From NCBI GenBank assembly GCA_947371755.1, contig CANBQT010000025.1:1-44682 (forward strand): 44,682 nucleotides of DNA, read 5' to 3'. Source of the stretch: Chitinophagaceae bacterium (GTDB lineage: Bacteria; Bacteroidota; Bacteroidia; Chitinophagales; Chitinophagaceae). The notes beneath the pieces are model-generated. The model was not told where the DNA came from and searched no databases. It saw only the letters and a program-made list of their open reading frames with translations. Positions within the stretch are counted from its first letter, which is position 1. Each line of letters opens with the position of its first letter. Positions 17,091 to 26,209 of the stretch are shown here, in pieces. The translations under genes and the position numbers were made by a program.

Positions 17091-17843
17091 ATGGAAACAT
17101 TCTCACTTTATCCCATATCCACCTGGATGATTATTTTCTTTGCAGCTTTTTTTATCGGACTGGGTAAGGCAGGGTTGAAGGGTATTGATATGTTAAGTGT
17201 CACCTTGATGGCATTTGTTTTTGGAAGTAAAGCTTCTACAGGTATTGTATTGCCACTGTTATGCTTAGCTGATATAGCTGCAGTCAGTTACTATAATCGT
17301 CATGCTAAATGGAATCATTTTTGGAAGATCACCCCGTGGATGGTAGTGGGTATTTTATTGGGTATTTATGTGGGTAAGGATATGAATGAGATGTTGTTTC
17401 GGAAAATAATGGCAGTCATTATTTTGCTAACAATCGTTATTATTTTATTCATGGAATATCGCAAGTCAACTAAAGTACCTACCAACCCACTTTTTGTAGT
17501 GGGCACGGGCTTAGCTGCTGGTTTCACAACTATGTTAGGTAATCTGGCAGGGGCATTCTCGAATCTATATTTTTTGGCCATGAGATTAGAGAAAAATGAT
17601 TTCATTGGTACAGCTGCCTGGATCTTTTTATGTATGAATCTATTCAAATTGCCTTTCCAGGTATTCTTATGGAAAAATATTTCCATACAAAGTATTCGGA
17701 TTGATGCTTTCTTATTACCAAGTTTAGCGATAGGTTTTTTAGTGGGCCTTAAGTTGGTTGATAAAGTAAAAGAAGCAAACTATCGAAAATTAATTATCAT
17801 TTTAACGCTTATTGGTTCATTGTTCATGCTTTTTAAGCACTAG
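17091..17843 (+). CDS. TauE/SafE-family membrane transporter
   Basis: A 250-residue polytopic membrane protein with about eight hydrophobic helices in two repeats, each opening with a glycine-rich stretch: G-L-G-K-A-G-L-K-G in the first helix pair, and G-L-A-A-G-F-T-T-M-L-G-N-L-A-G-A in the second. This is the signature of the TauE/SafE (sulfite exporter) family, which moves small organic or sulfur anions. The frame is open to a TTG at 16983, but the ATG at 17091 begins the first helix cleanly. It sits between the divergent GH31 gene and the large sugar-oxidase lipoprotein 114 nt on. Export of an acidic oxidation product is conceivable; the substrate is unknown. Confidence 0.85.
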   Translation: METFSLYPISTWMIIFFAAFFIGLGKAGLKGIDMLSVTLMAFVFGSKASTGIVLPLLCLADIAAVSYYNRHAKWNHFWKITPWMVVGILLGIYVGKDMNEMLFRKIMAVIILLTIVIILFMEYRKSTKVPTNPLFVVGTGLAAGFTTMLGNLAGAFSNLYFLAMRLEKNDFIGTAAWIFLCMNLFKLPFQVFLWKNISIQSIRIDAFLLPSLAIGFLVGLKLVDKVKEANYRKLIIILTLIGSLFMLFKH

Positions 17844-17900
17844 GATTTATTGGATGAACGGCGACAAATTTCACCGAAATAGATTTTTTGCTCTACAGGA

Positions 17901-17927
17901 TTGACCTATATTTAACGTTCATATAAT
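17901..17927 (+). promoter_or_regulatory. Possible promoter for the ThuA/sugar dehydrogenase gene
   Basis: TTGACC (17901-17906) and TATAAT (17922-17927) are separated by 15 nt and lie about 30 nt before the start codon at 17958. They resemble a housekeeping promoter, although Bacteroidota normally use TTTG/TAnnTTTG, so the call is weak. Confidence 0.35.
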
Positions 17928-17957
17928 TTCCCCAGTTTAAACGGTTAAAAATTGTCA

Positions 17958-20900
17958 ATGAAAAAAATGCTTGTTCTGCTGCTTGCAGCAATTGTTACGA
18001 TTACTTTATTCTCATGCGGTAGTAAAAGAAGTGGAAAGCCTCGTTTACTTGTTTTTAGTAAAACTGCAGGATACCGTCATGCTTCCATACCCAATGGTAT
18101 TGCAGCTATTCAAAAGCTTGCAAAAGAAAATGGATATGAAGTAGATACCACAGAGAACGCTTCGATTTTTAATGAAGACAGTTTGAAAAATTATTCGGCG
18201 GTTATTTTTATGAGTACCACCGGTAACGTGTTAGATTATAGACAACGTACTTCTTTTGAAAGATACATTCAAGCAGGTGGCGGATTTGTAGGTGTACACT
18301 CAGCCACAGATACAGAGTACGATTGGGGTTGGTATGGCCGATTAGTGGGTAACTATTTTATCGATCATCCTGGTATCAACGATACTTTTCCAAATGTGCA
18401 ACAAGGAACATTGCATGTAGTGGATAAAACTTTTGGTGCAACAAAACATTTACCAGAAACATGGACTCGTGTTGACGAATATTATAGTTTCAGAAAGCAA
18501 CTAGATAGTAGTGTGCATGTATTAATAAACATTGATGAAACCAGTTATAAAGGTGGACATAAAATGGGAAACCACCCAATGTCTTGGTATCATGACTATG
18601 ATGGTGGCCGTGCTTTTTATACAGAGTTAGGTCATACCGCTGAATCTTATACTGATGATAATTATACCAAGCATTTATTAGGTGGAATTCAGTATGCTAT
18701 CGGTGAGAATAAAAATTTGAATTACAGTAAAGCAACCTCACAATATGCTCCTGATGAAGATCGATTTGCTAAAGTGTCTTTAGTAGAAGGAACTTTTTTT
18801 GAGCCTACTGAAATGACAATCCTACCAAATTACGATGTAATGGTTGCTCAACGCAGAGGGGAATTATTGTTATACAAAGCTGATACCAAAAAAGTAAAAC
18901 AAGTTGGATTTTTAAATGTGTATTGGAAAACATTACATACACCTGGTGTGAATGCAGAAGAAGGATTGTTAGGTTTATGTAAGGATCCCAATTTTGCTAA
19001 GAACCATTGGGTCTATATTTATTATAGCCCGGCCGATACGAGTGTAAACCGTTTGTCTCGTTTTACTTTTGAGAATGATACCATTGATATTAAAACAGAG
19101 AAAGTAATCCTAGATGTAAAGTCACAACGAGAGATCTGTTGTCATACAGGGGGATCCATTGCATTTGGTTCTGATAATCTCCTATATTTTTCTGCTGGCG
19201 ATAATAGCACACCTTTTGATGAGCCAGGTGCTAAATATGTGAGCAATAGTTTTGCACCTTTAAATGATTTGCCTGGGCATGAACAATATGATGCCAGAAG
19301 ATCTGCTGGAAATACCAATGACCTTCGTGGTAAGATCATGCGTATTAAAGTAAACGATGATGGTACCATTAAAATTCCTGAAGGAAATTTATTCCCAGTA
19401 GGAACACCGAATACAAGACCGGAAATTTATGTAATGGGTGATCGTAATCCTTACCGTATTTCTGTGGATCAAAAGAATAGTAATTTGTATTGGGGTGAAG
19501 TTGGTCCGGATGCAAACTCAGATAGTTTGAAAACACGTGGACCAAGAGGGTATGATGAATTAAATCAAGCTCGTAAAGCTGGATTTTTTGGATGGCCTTT
19601 ATTCGTAGGAAATAATTTTCCTTATCACGAATACAATTATGCAACAGGTGTGCCTGGGATTACATTTGATCCCGCAAAACCAGTGAATAATTCAAGATAT
19701 AATACCGGACTTAAAGAATTGCCTCCTGCGCAACCAGCTTTCATTTGGTATCCTTATGGAAACTCACCTGATTTTCCTGAGTTAGGAACAGGTAGTCGTA
19801 ATGCAATGGCAGGACCTGTTTATTATACTGATATGTTCCCAGCTGAAACGCGTTATCCGGATTATTATAATGGAAAATTATTTTTCTATGATTGGATGCG
19901 TGGTTGGATTAAAACTATTACCATGAGACCAAATGGTGATTTTGACAAGATGGAACCTTTTATGGAACATACTCCTTTACATAATTGTATAGATATGGAA
20001 GTAGCTCCTAATGGTAAGATTTATTTGTTGGAATATGGTAGTGGCTGGTTTGCTAAAAACCCTGATGCAGGTTTAAGTGTGATCGAGTATACAGGTGGAA
20101 ATCGCGCACCAAAGATTAGTGGTATTAAAGTAGATAAATCAACAGGTGCCTTACCATTTAAAGTCAAAGCAACAGTTGATGCAAAGGACCCAGAAAATGA
20201 TAAAGTAACCTATACCTGGGATTTAGGAAATGGCACTAAGCAAGAAACAAAAGAACCGTTTATTTCTTATACTTATAATACTGCCGGTGATTATAAAATA
20301 TCAGTAGATGTAAAAGATAGTAAAGATGCTTCCACTAAAAGCAATGCAGTAGAAATTTATGCAGGTAATGAAACTCCGGAAGTTCAAATAGAAATGAAAG
20401 GCGGAAATAAATCTTTCTTCCTACCTGGGCAATCTATCAGCTATTCAGTTAAGGTAACTGACAAAGGAGATACCTCTAAAATGGATCCAGCCAATTTATA
20501 TGTAGCGGTTGATTATATGCAGGGATACGACAAAGCAGCGATTGCAGCAAATGGTGTTGGTGCTAATATTGAAGGAAAGGTATTAACACAAACGATGGAT
20601 TGTAAGAGTTGCCATAAAGAGGCGGAAAAATCAATCGGACCAGCATTTACATTGGTTTCTGCAAAATATGCGAAGAGTCCAGATGTAGTGAATTATTTGA
20701 GTCAGAAAATACGCAAAGGTGGTGCAGGAGTTTGGGGTGATGTTGCCATGGCTGCGCATCCAAATATTTCCGAATCAGATTTAAAACAGATCATTCAATA
20801 TGTTATTGGATTGAGTAGTAAGTCTGTTGCTAAACCTTCACTGCCTGCCAGTGGCACAATTGTTCCGCCAGCAAATGCGAAGCCTGGAACGAGTTTGGTT

Positions 20901-21374
20901 TTGTCTGCTAGTTATACAGATAAAGGTAGTAATAACATAAAAGCATTAACAGGAAGGAATAGCGCAGCATTAAATGCAGCTTCCATTTCATTTACAGGAA
21001 AAGAAAAAGTAAATGGTTTTACTGTTGCCAATTATAATGGTATGAATTTAATGATCTCACCTGCTCAACCTGGTTGGTTTGCTTTAGAAGAGATTGACCT
21101 GACTGGTGTAGGTTCATTGAATTTTATGATGGGCTTTTTAGCGGCACCTAAAATTGGTGTTGATTTTGAAGTACACCTGGATGCGGAGAATGGAAAATTA
21201 TTAGGAAAATCGTTATTCCTGCCAGCTAATTCAAAAGCTAATTTTGCCATCATGCCAATCAGCATTACTGCAATTACTGATGGAGCTTTACACAAGGTTT
21301 ATATTACTTCAAAAAGAAGGGATAAGGAAATTGCAACGGTAGCTGTTTCCTCTATTCAATTCGCAGGGAAGTAG
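17958..21374 (+). CDS. Giant lipoprotein: ThuA + PQQ-type sugar dehydrogenase + PKD + cytochrome c
   Basis: A 1138-residue exported fusion protein. The lipobox L-F-S-C gives lipid attachment at Cys20. Domains in order: ThuA-like glutamine-amidotransferase fold (about 28-255, with G-G-G-F-V-G-V-H-S-A and the T-E-L-G-H-T motif); a six-bladed glucose/sorbosone dehydrogenase domain of the soluble PQQ type (about 260-700); a PKD domain (about 705-790, D-L-G-N-G-T and Y-T-Y-N-T-A-G-D-Y); a cytochrome c domain with C-K-S-C-H at Cys882-His886; and a C-terminal carbohydrate-binding-like sandwich (about 975-1138). The inferred role is oxidation of a sugar at the cell surface with electrons passing directly to the attached heme. 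The family is common in Bacteroidota, but its substrate is, to my knowledge, not established. The frame also runs from a TTG at 17952. It stands alone before a terminator. Confidence 0.9.
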   Translation: MKKMLVLLLAAIVTITLFSCGSKRSGKPRLLVFSKTAGYRHASIPNGIAAIQKLAKENGYEVDTTENASIFNEDSLKNYSAVIFMSTTGNVLDYRQRTSFERYIQAGGGFVGVHSATDTEYDWGWYGRLVGNYFIDHPGINDTFPNVQQGTLHVVDKTFGATKHLPETWTRVDEYYSFRKQLDSSVHVLINIDETSYKGGHKMGNHPMSWYHDYDGGRAFYTELGHTAESYTDDNYTKHLLGGIQYAIGENKNLNYSKATSQYAPDEDRFAKVSLVEGTFFEPTEMTILPNYDVMVAQRRGELLLYKADTKKVKQVGFLNVYWKTLHTPGVNAEEGLLGLCKDPNFAKNHWVYIYYSPADTSVNRLSRFTFENDTIDIKTEKVILDVKSQREICCHTGGSIAFGSDNLLYFSAGDNSTPFDEPGAKYVSNSFAPLNDLPGHEQYDARRSAGNTNDLRGKIMRIKVNDDGTIKIPEGNLFPVGTPNTRPEIYVMGDRNPYRISVDQKNSNLYWGEVGPDANSDSLKTRGPRGYDELNQARKAGFFGWPLFVGNNFPYHEYNYATGVPGITFDPAKPVNNSRYNTGLKELPPAQPAFIWYPYGNSPDFPELGTGSRNAMAGPVYYTDMFPAETRYPDYYNGKLFFYDWMRGWIKTITMRPNGDFDKMEPFMEHTPLHNCIDMEVAPNGKIYLLEYGSGWFAKNPDAGLSVIEYTGGNRAPKISGIKVDKSTGALPFKVKATVDAKDPENDKVTYTWDLGNGTKQETKEPFISYTYNTAGDYKISVDVKDSKDASTKSNAVEIYAGNETPEVQIEMKGGNKSFFLPGQSISYSVKVTDKGDTSKMDPANLYVAVDYMQGYDKAAIAANGVGANIEGKVLTQTMDCKSCHKEAEKSIGPAFTLVSAKYAKSPDVVNYLSQKIRKGGAGVWGDVAMAAHPNISESDLKQIIQYVIGLSSKSVAKPSLPASGTIVPPANAKPGTSLVLSASYTDKGSNNIKALTGRNSAALNAASISFTGKEKVNGFTVANYNGMNLMISPAQPGWFALEEIDLTGVGSLNFMMGFLAAPKIGVDFEVHLDAENGKLLGKSLFLPANSKANFAIMPISITAITDGALHKVYITSKRRDKEIATVAVSSIQFAGK

Positions 21375-21399
21375 CAAGTAAATAATACAATCATAGAGT

Positions 21400-21435
21400 A
21401 AGGGCTGTTCTGAAAAGAACGGCCCTTATTTTTTT
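21400..21435 (+). terminator. Hairpin terminator after the ThuA/sugar dehydrogenase gene
   Basis: AAGGGCTGTTCT (21400-21411) pairs with AGAACGGCCCTT (21416-21427) around a GAAA loop, with one G-T pair, followed by seven T (21429-21435). The right arm overlaps the stop codon of the convergent TMEM220 gene. Confidence 0.9.
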
Positions 21436-21806
21436 GAGTAGGTCTTGCTTCCTTTTCTAAAATTGATGGCTAGTACTATTAAAATAATTACAAGCCCAAA
21501 AAACTCTCTTGTTTCTTCAACCCAGGGCTGCTCGGCCTTCATGGTTGAAGCAATACTGGTAGCTTGATGATATTTGATCCAGTCAATTACACCATTCTCA
21601 TCGAACATTTTATACATCGCGTATACTCCAAAAATCGCGAAACCTATAAAATAGCCTACCCTTGGATATTTTTGTTGGATGGCCAAATAGCAAAGCACCG
21701 CAGGATATAAATAAATTGGGATCCATAAATAGGGGTCCGGATCATTATACTGTACAGCTGCAAAAAGAATAAAGACCAACATGAAAATGATATTGAAAAA
21801 TTTCAT
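21426..21806 (-). CDS. TMEM220-family small membrane protein
   Basis: A 126-residue membrane protein with about four hydrophobic helices. The N-terminus A-A-V-Q-Y-N-D-P-D-P-Y-L-W-I-P-I-Y is the recognisable signature of the TMEM220 family, found in Bacteroidota and in animals, with no established biochemical role. A W-V-E-E-T-R-E-F-F-G loop precedes the last helix, which ends in a basic tail. It is transcribed alone, convergent with the sugar dehydrogenase and divergent from the alcohol dehydrogenase 102 nt away. Confidence 0.85.
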   Translation of the reverse strand: MKFFNIIFMLVFILFAAVQYNDPDPYLWIPIYLYPAVLCYLAIQQKYPRVGYFIGFAIFGVYAMYKMFDENGVIDWIKYHQATSIASTMKAEQPWVEETREFFGLVIILIVLAINFRKGSKTYSKK

Positions 21807-21908
21807 AAACTAAGTATTAATTTGTTTGGTAATAATAGGGAAAATAAATTATTAGATTTACTGATAATTCTAATCGCATCTAATTAAGCTGAAATAAATT
21901 GCTGATCA

Positions 21909-22919
21909 ATGAAAAGTCTCACCTGCATCAAGCCTGGAGAATTTGCTTATGATTTCGTGAATATGCCTTCAAAAGAGTTGGGCAAAACGATTTTAAAAGT
22001 AGAGCGTATTGGAATTTGTGGAACAGATTTGCATGCTTATGAAGGAACCCAACCCTATTTTAATTATCCAAGAATATTAGGACATGAACTGGCTTTATCA
22101 ATTGTTGATACAGATGCTGTTGGTTTTTCAGAAGGCGAGTTGGTAACCATCATCCCTTATTTTCATTGTGGTGTATGTGTGGCATGTAAAATGGATAAAC
22201 CAAACTGTTGTGTGGATATGTCTGTATTTGGGGTACATAGGGATGGGGGTATGCGTGAATACATTCAGGTGCCCAATGATGCTTTGATCCATGGGAATGG
22301 ATTAACCTTGGAAGAGTTGGCGCTGGTGGAACCATTAGCCATTGGTGCGCACGCAGTGAGAAGGGCGAATATTCTACCGAATGAATTTGTATTAGTGATT
22401 GGGGCTGGTCCAATTGGACTAGGCGTTGTTGAATTTGCCAGTATTGCAGGTGCCAAAACAATGGTGATGGAAACAAATGAGTTTCGGTTGAATTTTAGTA
22501 TGGAAAATAGTAATGCAATGGCATTTGTAAATCCACTTCTGGTAAATCCGATAGATAAATTAATGGAAATCACAAAGGGTGAGATGCCTACTGTAGTTTT
22601 TGATGCAACTGGAAATCTAGGAGCCATCAATCAGGGATTTCGTTATATCTCGCATGGTGGCAGGTATGTCTTAGTAGGATTGCAGAAAGAAGCACTTACC
22701 CTATCTCATCCTGAGTTTCATAAGAGAGAAGCCACTTTGATGAGTAGTAGAAATGCCACTACATCCGATTTTGAGCAGGTCATTAAAGTAATTCAACAAG
22801 GTAATATGCATCCAACAAAATTTATTACACATCACCTGCCATTCGATAAACTGGCTTCAGAGTTTGCAGATTTGTTAGATCCTTCTAGTCAGGTGATTAA
22901 GGCAATGGTCAGTTTTTAA
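21909..22919 (+). CDS. Zinc-dependent medium-chain alcohol dehydrogenase (sugar-acid/polyol type)
   Basis: A 336-residue cytoplasmic MDR enzyme. Catalytic zinc ligands are Cys37 (G-I-C-G-T-D) and His59-Glu60 (L-G-H-E); the structural zinc lobe has Cys87, Cys90, Cys93 and Cys101. The nucleotide motif G-A-G-P-I-G is at 165-170. It resembles bacterial L-galactonate, L-fuconate-pathway and threonine-type dehydrogenases. It lies 64 nt before the alpha-L-fucosidase, so a role in L-fucose oxidation (for example 2-keto-3-deoxy-fuconate to the diketo acid) is my preferred inference. It would complement the dehydratase, lactonase and SDR at 9450-12841. Substrate assignment is uncertain. Confidence 0.88.
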   Translation: MKSLTCIKPGEFAYDFVNMPSKELGKTILKVERIGICGTDLHAYEGTQPYFNYPRILGHELALSIVDTDAVGFSEGELVTIIPYFHCGVCVACKMDKPNCCVDMSVFGVHRDGGMREYIQVPNDALIHGNGLTLEELALVEPLAIGAHAVRRANILPNEFVLVIGAGPIGLGVVEFASIAGAKTMVMETNEFRLNFSMENSNAMAFVNPLLVNPIDKLMEITKGEMPTVVFDATGNLGAINQGFRYISHGGRYVLVGLQKEALTLSHPEFHKREATLMSSRNATTSDFEQVIKVIQQGNMHPTKFITHHLPFDKLASEFADLLDPSSQVIKAMVSF

Positions 22920-22983
22920 ATATTTCATAACTTGATAAGCCATTTGATTCAATCATACAAATCTTTAACAACCCTATTTACAC

Positions 22984-24375
22984 ATGAAAAGATTCTTGCC
23001 AATTTTTATCTTAGTTTTTTTTGCAGGCGCAACTGTGAAAGCACAAACCTATACTTCGGATTGGAATTCGATTGATAGCAGAGCAACACCTACTTGGTTT
23101 GAAGACGCTAAATTTGGCATATTTATTCACTGGGGATTATTTTCTGTTCCAGCGTATAGTCCAACTGTAAGAGATGGGGTTGGAGTATATGATCGTTATG
23201 CAGAATGGTATTGGAGAAAATTAGTAGAGCCAGGAAGTACACAAGCTTATTTTACAAAATTCCACGAAAAAACTTATGGTAAGGATTTCAAATATCAGGA
23301 TTTTGCACCACTTTTTAAGGCAGAGGCATATCAGCCAGATGAATGGGCTAAATTATTTGAAAGAGCTGGAGCCAAATACGTAGTACTTACTTCCAAACAC
23401 CATGAAGGGTTTACACTCTGGCCATCAAAATTTGCCTGGAATTGGAATGCCAAAGAGATCGGTCCGCATCGTGATTTGTTAGGAGATCTTACAAAAGCTG
23501 TAAGAGGAACCAATTTAAAAATGGGCTATTATTATTCACTCTATGAGTGGTACAATCCTTTATGCAAACCCGAAACAATCAATCAATATGTGGATGAGCA
23601 CATGATGCCTCAAATGAAGGAATTGGTAAATACGTATAAGCCAGATATTTTTTGGACTGATGGAGAATGGGATTATCCATCTTCTTCCTGGAAAAGTACA
23701 CAGTTTTTATCTTGGTTGTATAATGAATCGCCCGTTAAATCAACTGTAGTTGTAAACGATCGCTGGGGTAAAGAAACAAGAAGTAAGCATGGCGGGATCT
23801 ATACCACGGAGTATGATCTGGTAGATGCGGGAGATGCAAGTGTTACTAAGTTTGATCATCCATGGGAAGAGTGCAGGGGTATTGCCGGATCTTTTGGTTA
23901 TAATCGGATGGAGCAATTAGATGACTATTCTTCCTCTGAAGAACTAATTCATATACTCATCAATAAAGTAGCACGTGGAGGAAATTTATTATTAAATGTT
24001 GGACCAACTGCTGATGGCAGAATTCCTGTAATCATGCAACAAAGGTTGAGCGATATGGGGCAATGGTTAAAAATTAACGGCGAGTCGATTTATGCTACAC
24101 GCAAATGGGAAAAAGCACCTGCTATCAATAATAACACAACGCAATATTATACGAAGAAGGGTAAGGATTTATACCTCATCAGCACTAAATTTCCAACTAC
24201 TGATCTGATAGTTGCTGATGTTAATAAACCAATTAAAATTACGATGGTTGGTTTAGATGCACCAGTTATATCAACCTATAAAAATGGTAAATTAGTGATA
24301 AAGGTTCCACTCATCAATCCAGCAAATAATCCTAGCAATTATGCCTGGGTTTTTAAATTAGAAGGAGTATTATAA
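22984..24375 (+). CDS. Secreted GH29 alpha-L-fucosidase
   Basis: A 463-residue exported fucosidase with signal peptide 1-21. GH29 markers: K-F-G-I-F-I-H-W-G (43-51), S-K-H-H-E-G-F (137-143), and the nucleophile Asp226 in D-I-F-W-T-D-G-E-W. The W-P-S-K-F-A-W-N-W-N segment also matches the fucose pocket. The catalytic domain fills about residues 30-370 and a C-terminal beta-sandwich the rest. It releases terminal alpha-L-fucose from glycans in the periplasm. It sits directly after the zinc dehydrogenase, likely co-transcribed, linking fucose release with oxidation. The acid/base residue of GH29 is poorly conserved and I do not assign it. Confidence 0.93.
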   Translation: MKRFLPIFILVFFAGATVKAQTYTSDWNSIDSRATPTWFEDAKFGIFIHWGLFSVPAYSPTVRDGVGVYDRYAEWYWRKLVEPGSTQAYFTKFHEKTYGKDFKYQDFAPLFKAEAYQPDEWAKLFERAGAKYVVLTSKHHEGFTLWPSKFAWNWNAKEIGPHRDLLGDLTKAVRGTNLKMGYYYSLYEWYNPLCKPETINQYVDEHMMPQMKELVNTYKPDIFWTDGEWDYPSSSWKSTQFLSWLYNESPVKSTVVVNDRWGKETRSKHGGIYTTEYDLVDAGDASVTKFDHPWEECRGIAGSFGYNRMEQLDDYSSSEELIHILINKVARGGNLLLNVGPTADGRIPVIMQQRLSDMGQWLKINGESIYATRKWEKAPAINNNTTQYYTKKGKDLYLISTKFPTTDLIVADVNKPIKITMVGLDAPVISTYKNGKLVIKVPLINPANNPSNYAWVFKLEGVL

Positions 24376-24395
24376 AGGGTGTATCAACTCGAAGT

Positions 24396-24414
24396 TTCAA
24401 TTGTTCGAATTGAA
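24396..24414. repeat. Short perfect inverted repeat between fucosidase and amidase genes
   Basis: TTCAATT (24396-24402) and AATTGAA (24408-24414) flank a GTTCG loop. There is no T-run after it, so it is a poor terminator; it could be an operator or a chance hairpin in AT-rich DNA. Confidence 0.3.
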
Positions 24415-24463
24415 CTAATCTAATTGATGATTGTTCTGCTCTATTATTAAACCAAACAGCCAC

Positions 24464-26107
24464 ATGAAAAAATATTTGCTTTTAATTGCATCTGTAACTT
24501 TTGCGTTTTCATCCTTCGCACAAGAAAAAGTTACTGCTACACAAATTGTGCAGGCAGAAAAAATGTTTTCACTTTCTTTCAATGAAGCGAAAAGAGATTC
24601 TATGTTAAGCGTATTATCTGATAAAATAAAAACCTATCAGTATATTCATGCTGCTAATCTCGATAACAGTGTATCGTATCCACTTTGGTATAATCCAGTA
24701 TTGCCAGAAATGGTGATTCCTAAAAAATCTACCGCAACTAACTTTTCCATACCCGATCTTGTAGAATTACCTAAGAATATCAATGAGCTGGCATTTTATA
24801 GTATTCCACAATTAGCTTCATTGATTAAACACAAAAAAATCTCTTCCCAGAAATTAACTCAATTCTATTTGGATCGATTAAAAAAGTATGGACCAATTTT
24901 GCATTGCGTGATTGAGCTGACAGAAGCCCTTGCATTAAAGCAGGCAAAGATGGCAGATGAGGAAATCGCTAAAGGAAAATATCGAGGGCCATTGCATGGA
25001 ATTCCTTATGGGATCAAAGATCTTTTTGCAGTAAAAGGAACACATACTACCTGGGGTACACCACCATTTAAAAATCAGCAAATTGATGAGACCTGTTTCG
25101 TAGCTGAAAAATTAGAAAAAGCCGGAGCAGTATTAGTAGCTAAATTATCATTAGGAGAATTAGCCATGGATGATATTTGGTTCGGGGGAATGACGCGAAA
25201 CCCATGGGATACCAGTAAGGGTTCGGGTGGTTCTTCAGCAGGTTCTGCTTCAGCAACTGCGGCAGGACTAGTGGCTTTTGCCATCGGCACTGAAACCTAT
25301 GGATCTATTGTTGATCCTTCTATGCGATGTGGTGTTACGGGTTTGCGACCAACTTATGGTAGCATTGCCAAAACTGGTGCCATGGCATTAGCCTGGACTT
25401 CAGATAAGATCGGCCCAATTTGCCGTTCTGCAGAAGATGCTGCTTTTGTTTTTGCCTGGATCCATGGGGCAGATAAAGCAGATCAATCCTCTATTGATTT
25501 TGCATTTAATTATACAGGTTCAGTTGATTTGAGCAAACTTAAGATTGCGTATATTAAAAATTATATCGACACTTTGCCTGCATCCAGTTCAGAAAAACAA
25601 ACTTTAGTGCTATTAAAAAAAATGGGTGCAAAAATTAGTCCGATTGATTTTCCTGATAACCTTCATGGAGATGAAATCCTCTCTTTAATTATTGGGGTGG
25701 AGGGTGCTGCTGCATTTGATCCCCTAACCCGTTCCAACAAAGATGAGGAGATGGTACAGCAGAATAAAGATCGTTGGCCCAATACATTCAGAACTTCCAG
25801 ATTTATACCAGCTGTGGAATATGTGAACGCCTGTAGGTTGCGTTACGCTATCATGAAAAAAATGGATCCGATCATTGATGCATATGATGTGATCATTGCA
25901 CCGCCTGAAGCAGGTGACCAATTGGCCATCACCAATTTAACAGGTAACCCCTCCATTACTTTACCAAATGGATTGGATAAAAATGGAATGCCAACCAGTA
26001 TCACATTTATCGGGAAACATTTTAATGAAGCAACCTTACTTGCTTTTGCAAAAAAGTACCAGGCGGCTACTACATTTAATCTACAACACCCTCCTAAATT
26101 TTTATAA
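24464..26107 (+). CDS. Secreted amidase-signature-family hydrolase
   Basis: A 547-residue exported amidase. The signal peptide is 1-20 (ending S-F-A-Q); this ATG is chosen because the frame upstream (TTG at 24431) adds 11 residues before the signal peptide. The Ser-cisSer-Lys triad of the amidase signature is complete: Lys185 in Y-G-I-K-D, Ser257 in G-G-S-S-A-G, and the nucleophile Ser281 in T-E-T-Y-G-S-I. The family hydrolyses amides ranging from glutaminyl-tRNA to malonamate and fatty amides. An N-terminal helical region of about 100 residues is extra compared with minimal members. It is separated from the malonate-linked operon by 157 nt containing a hairpin, so a malonamidase-like role is possible but unproven. 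Confidence 0.88.
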   Translation: MKKYLLLIASVTFAFSSFAQEKVTATQIVQAEKMFSLSFNEAKRDSMLSVLSDKIKTYQYIHAANLDNSVSYPLWYNPVLPEMVIPKKSTATNFSIPDLVELPKNINELAFYSIPQLASLIKHKKISSQKLTQFYLDRLKKYGPILHCVIELTEALALKQAKMADEEIAKGKYRGPLHGIPYGIKDLFAVKGTHTTWGTPPFKNQQIDETCFVAEKLEKAGAVLVAKLSLGELAMDDIWFGGMTRNPWDTSKGSGGSSAGSASATAAGLVAFAIGTETYGSIVDPSMRCGVTGLRPTYGSIAKTGAMALAWTSDKIGPICRSAEDAAFVFAWIHGADKADQSSIDFAFNYTGSVDLSKLKIAYIKNYIDTLPASSSEKQTLVLLKKMGAKISPIDFPDNLHGDEILSLIIGVEGAAAFDPLTRSNKDEEMVQQNKDRWPNTFRTSRFIPAVEYVNACRLRYAIMKKMDPIIDAYDVIIAPPEAGDQLAITNLTGNPSITLPNGLDKNGMPTSITFIGKHFNEATLLAFAKKYQAATTFNLQHPPKFL

Positions 26108-26209
26108 TAAATTAATTTATATAAGTAAAAATCATACTATCCCAACCTTAACATCTTTATGAATTAAAAACACATAATTCAACAAAAAATCAATTATTTT
26201 TAAAAGGGG

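Noticed and set aside
24396..24414. Inverted repeat after the fucosidase as a terminator
   Set aside because: No T-run follows, and the 7-bp stem is weak; kept only as a low-confidence repeat.
26150..26164. 15-base sequence AACATCTTTATGAAT identical to that at the start of the propeller gene (30043-30057)
   Set aside because: An exact 15-mer match is expected about once by chance in 45 kb of AT-rich DNA, and no similarity extends beyond it.
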